Origin: Oscillatoriophycideae cyanobacterium NC_groundwater_1537_Pr4_S-0.65um_50_18
GTDB taxonomy: Bacteria; Cyanobacteriota; Cyanobacteriia; Elainellales; Elainellaceae
Length of the DNA: 64,000 nt
NCBI GenBank assembly: GCA_016208305.1
Contig: JACQYI010000009.1
Span: 558,001-622,000 of the forward strand
Direction: 5' to 3'
Below are positions 63,219-64,000 of the stretch, one piece after another. Numbering within the stretch: the stretch's first letter is position 1; each line of letters opens with the position of its first letter. The position numbers and the translations under genes are program-made. Under the pieces are notes generated by a model. That model made no database searches and was not told where the DNA came from. It saw only the letters and a list, made by a program, of their open reading frames with translations.

Positions 63219-63869
63219 TTACCGATCTTTGAGTAATTTTGCACCTCGGTAGAAACCGTATAGCGCAATCATTTGCACCAGATGGTAGAGATCATTAGAG
63301 CTAAGGTATCGAAACAGCACTAGGCCGCTCGTTTGTACGGCGATCGCCACACCCGATATCAAGATTCCGGCAATGATCCAGCCTGAGCCGCACGATCGCG
63401 ATCGGGCAGGCAAAGCCACTCTCAGCTCTAGAAGCAGCACCAGCAGCATGGCTGACAAATAATCCACGACACCGTAGACAAAAGCATCTTCTGGCGAAGG
63501 ATTGAGAACAATCCAGCTCAAATAGGCCAAGAGCTTAACGCCTACCAGTCCCCCAGCCCAGGCTTGCCAACGCCGAGGCAGACGGCTTTTGATCGCAGCA
63601 AACAGCATAAAGTTACCTGCAAGGCTGAGGGCAAACAGCATGAGCTTCCACAGCAAGAGCAGAGTAGAAAATTCGATCAGCAGCGCAAACCCATGACAAG
63701 AGCCACCCAAGAGCGCCGCAATTGCCACGCTGCCAAAGGCGATCGCCCAAAGCTGAATGGCCATTTGCTGACGCCGCCGACCCAGCCTAAACAGCAAAAT
63801 GCCGAATCCAGAACTCTGCAAAGCGATCGCGTAATCCGTCAACATGGTCAGGGGTTCGGTGATGGTCAT
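63219..63869 (-). CDS. Membrane protein, DUF6962-like
   Basis: 216 residues with about seven hydrophobic segments. Motifs TDYAIALQSSGFGILLFRL, ALLGGSCHGF (with a His), WKLMLFALSLAGNFMLFAAI, VVDYLSAMLLVLLLE, WIIAGILISGVAIAVQTSGL and NDLYHLVQMIALYGFYRGAK recall the ceramidase-like membrane protein family now called DUF6962. Conserved His and Asp in the segments could form a metal site. Function unknown. The last gene of the window. Confidence 0.6.
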   Translation of the reverse strand: MTITEPLTMLTDYAIALQSSGFGILLFRLGRRRQQMAIQLWAIAFGSVAIAALLGGSCHGFALLIEFSTLLLLWKLMLFALSLAGNFMLFAAIKSRLPRRWQAWAGGLVGVKLLAYLSWIVLNPSPEDAFVYGVVDYLSAMLLVLLLELRVALPARSRSCGSGWIIAGILISGVAIAVQTSGLVLFRYLSSNDLYHLVQMIALYGFYRGAKLLKDR

Positions 63870-64000
63870 AGGATAGAGGAAGGCAGACTGATCAATACCT
63901 GAAGCCGCATCTGAATCAAGACGCTGATGCAGCGTGGGCGCAGTCAGGACTATCGCAGGCAGGATTTTTACAGGCAGGATTTTTCAAGTATGGCGATCGA

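Overview
The window is cyanobacterial chromosome. It carries psbA (photosystem II D1), chlM, a CpcS/CpeS-type phycobilin lyase, an NdbB-type quinone reductase, the plastid/cyanobacterial gene cgld27 (ycf36), a cyanobacterial ribBA fusion, and the start of a phosphoenolpyruvate carboxylase gene. The octamer GCGATCGC (HIP1) is scattered through coding and noncoding DNA. Gene content and abundant small intergenic palindromes would fit a Leptolyngbya-like or related filamentous lineage, but the genus is inference.

Layout. 1-5.4 kb: ppc 5' end (minus), a XisF-like serine recombinase, a DUF3352 protein, and a probable galactolipid-type glycosyltransferase. 5.4-8.9 kb: a minus-strand run deoC, recO, MFS exporter (recO and MFS overlap by 4 nt). 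9.0-11.9 kb: minus-strand run rsfS, cgld27, asparaginase, ABC-2 permease. 12.5-18.5 kb: a WcaI-like glycosyltransferase, NIL-domain protein, exported protein of unknown function, Tat/lipobox solute-binding protein, bilin lyase, argC. 18.8-28 kb: ribBA, a site-2 protease with CBS domains, a 1,314-residue DUF2157-type membrane protein, another glycosyltransferase. 28.2-36.5 kb: CPA2 antiporter with a small partner, glcD, dprA, psbA, an alpha/beta hydrolase. 36.6-45.5 kb: beta-barrel-like protein, methyltransferase, mtnA, ndbB, GAF protein, ExbB/TolQ-like channel protein, ABC exporter, N-formylglutamate amidohydrolase, NTF2-like protein. 45.9-52.3 kb is the most accessory-looking part: an array of HIP1-bearing tandem repeats, a coupled TPR/P-loop NTPase gene pair, an HNH nuclease and a dynamin-like GTPase, all four genes on the minus strand. 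52.5-64 kb: CDF metal exporter, 2Fe-2S ferredoxin, tRNA-Arg(CCU), chlM, a membrane protein, exported asparaginase, omega-aminotransferase, upp, mscL and small membrane proteins.

Most of the window is housekeeping metabolism in short operons. What stands out is between the genes: several families of small, noncoding, palindromic or terminal-inverted-repeat elements present in two or more copies inside this single window. They include a 164-bp MITE-like insertion with a 9-bp duplication, sitting inside another dispersed repeat whose uninterrupted copy lies 4.6 kb away; a roughly 120-bp TIR element whose second copy overlaps the 5' end of a GAF gene; a pair of hairpins with a compensatory base change; and a double-palindrome element present in opposite orientations. 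The best candidate for an uncharacterised protein system is the NTPase-TPR pair at 46260-49219, with the HNH and dynamin-like genes beside it.
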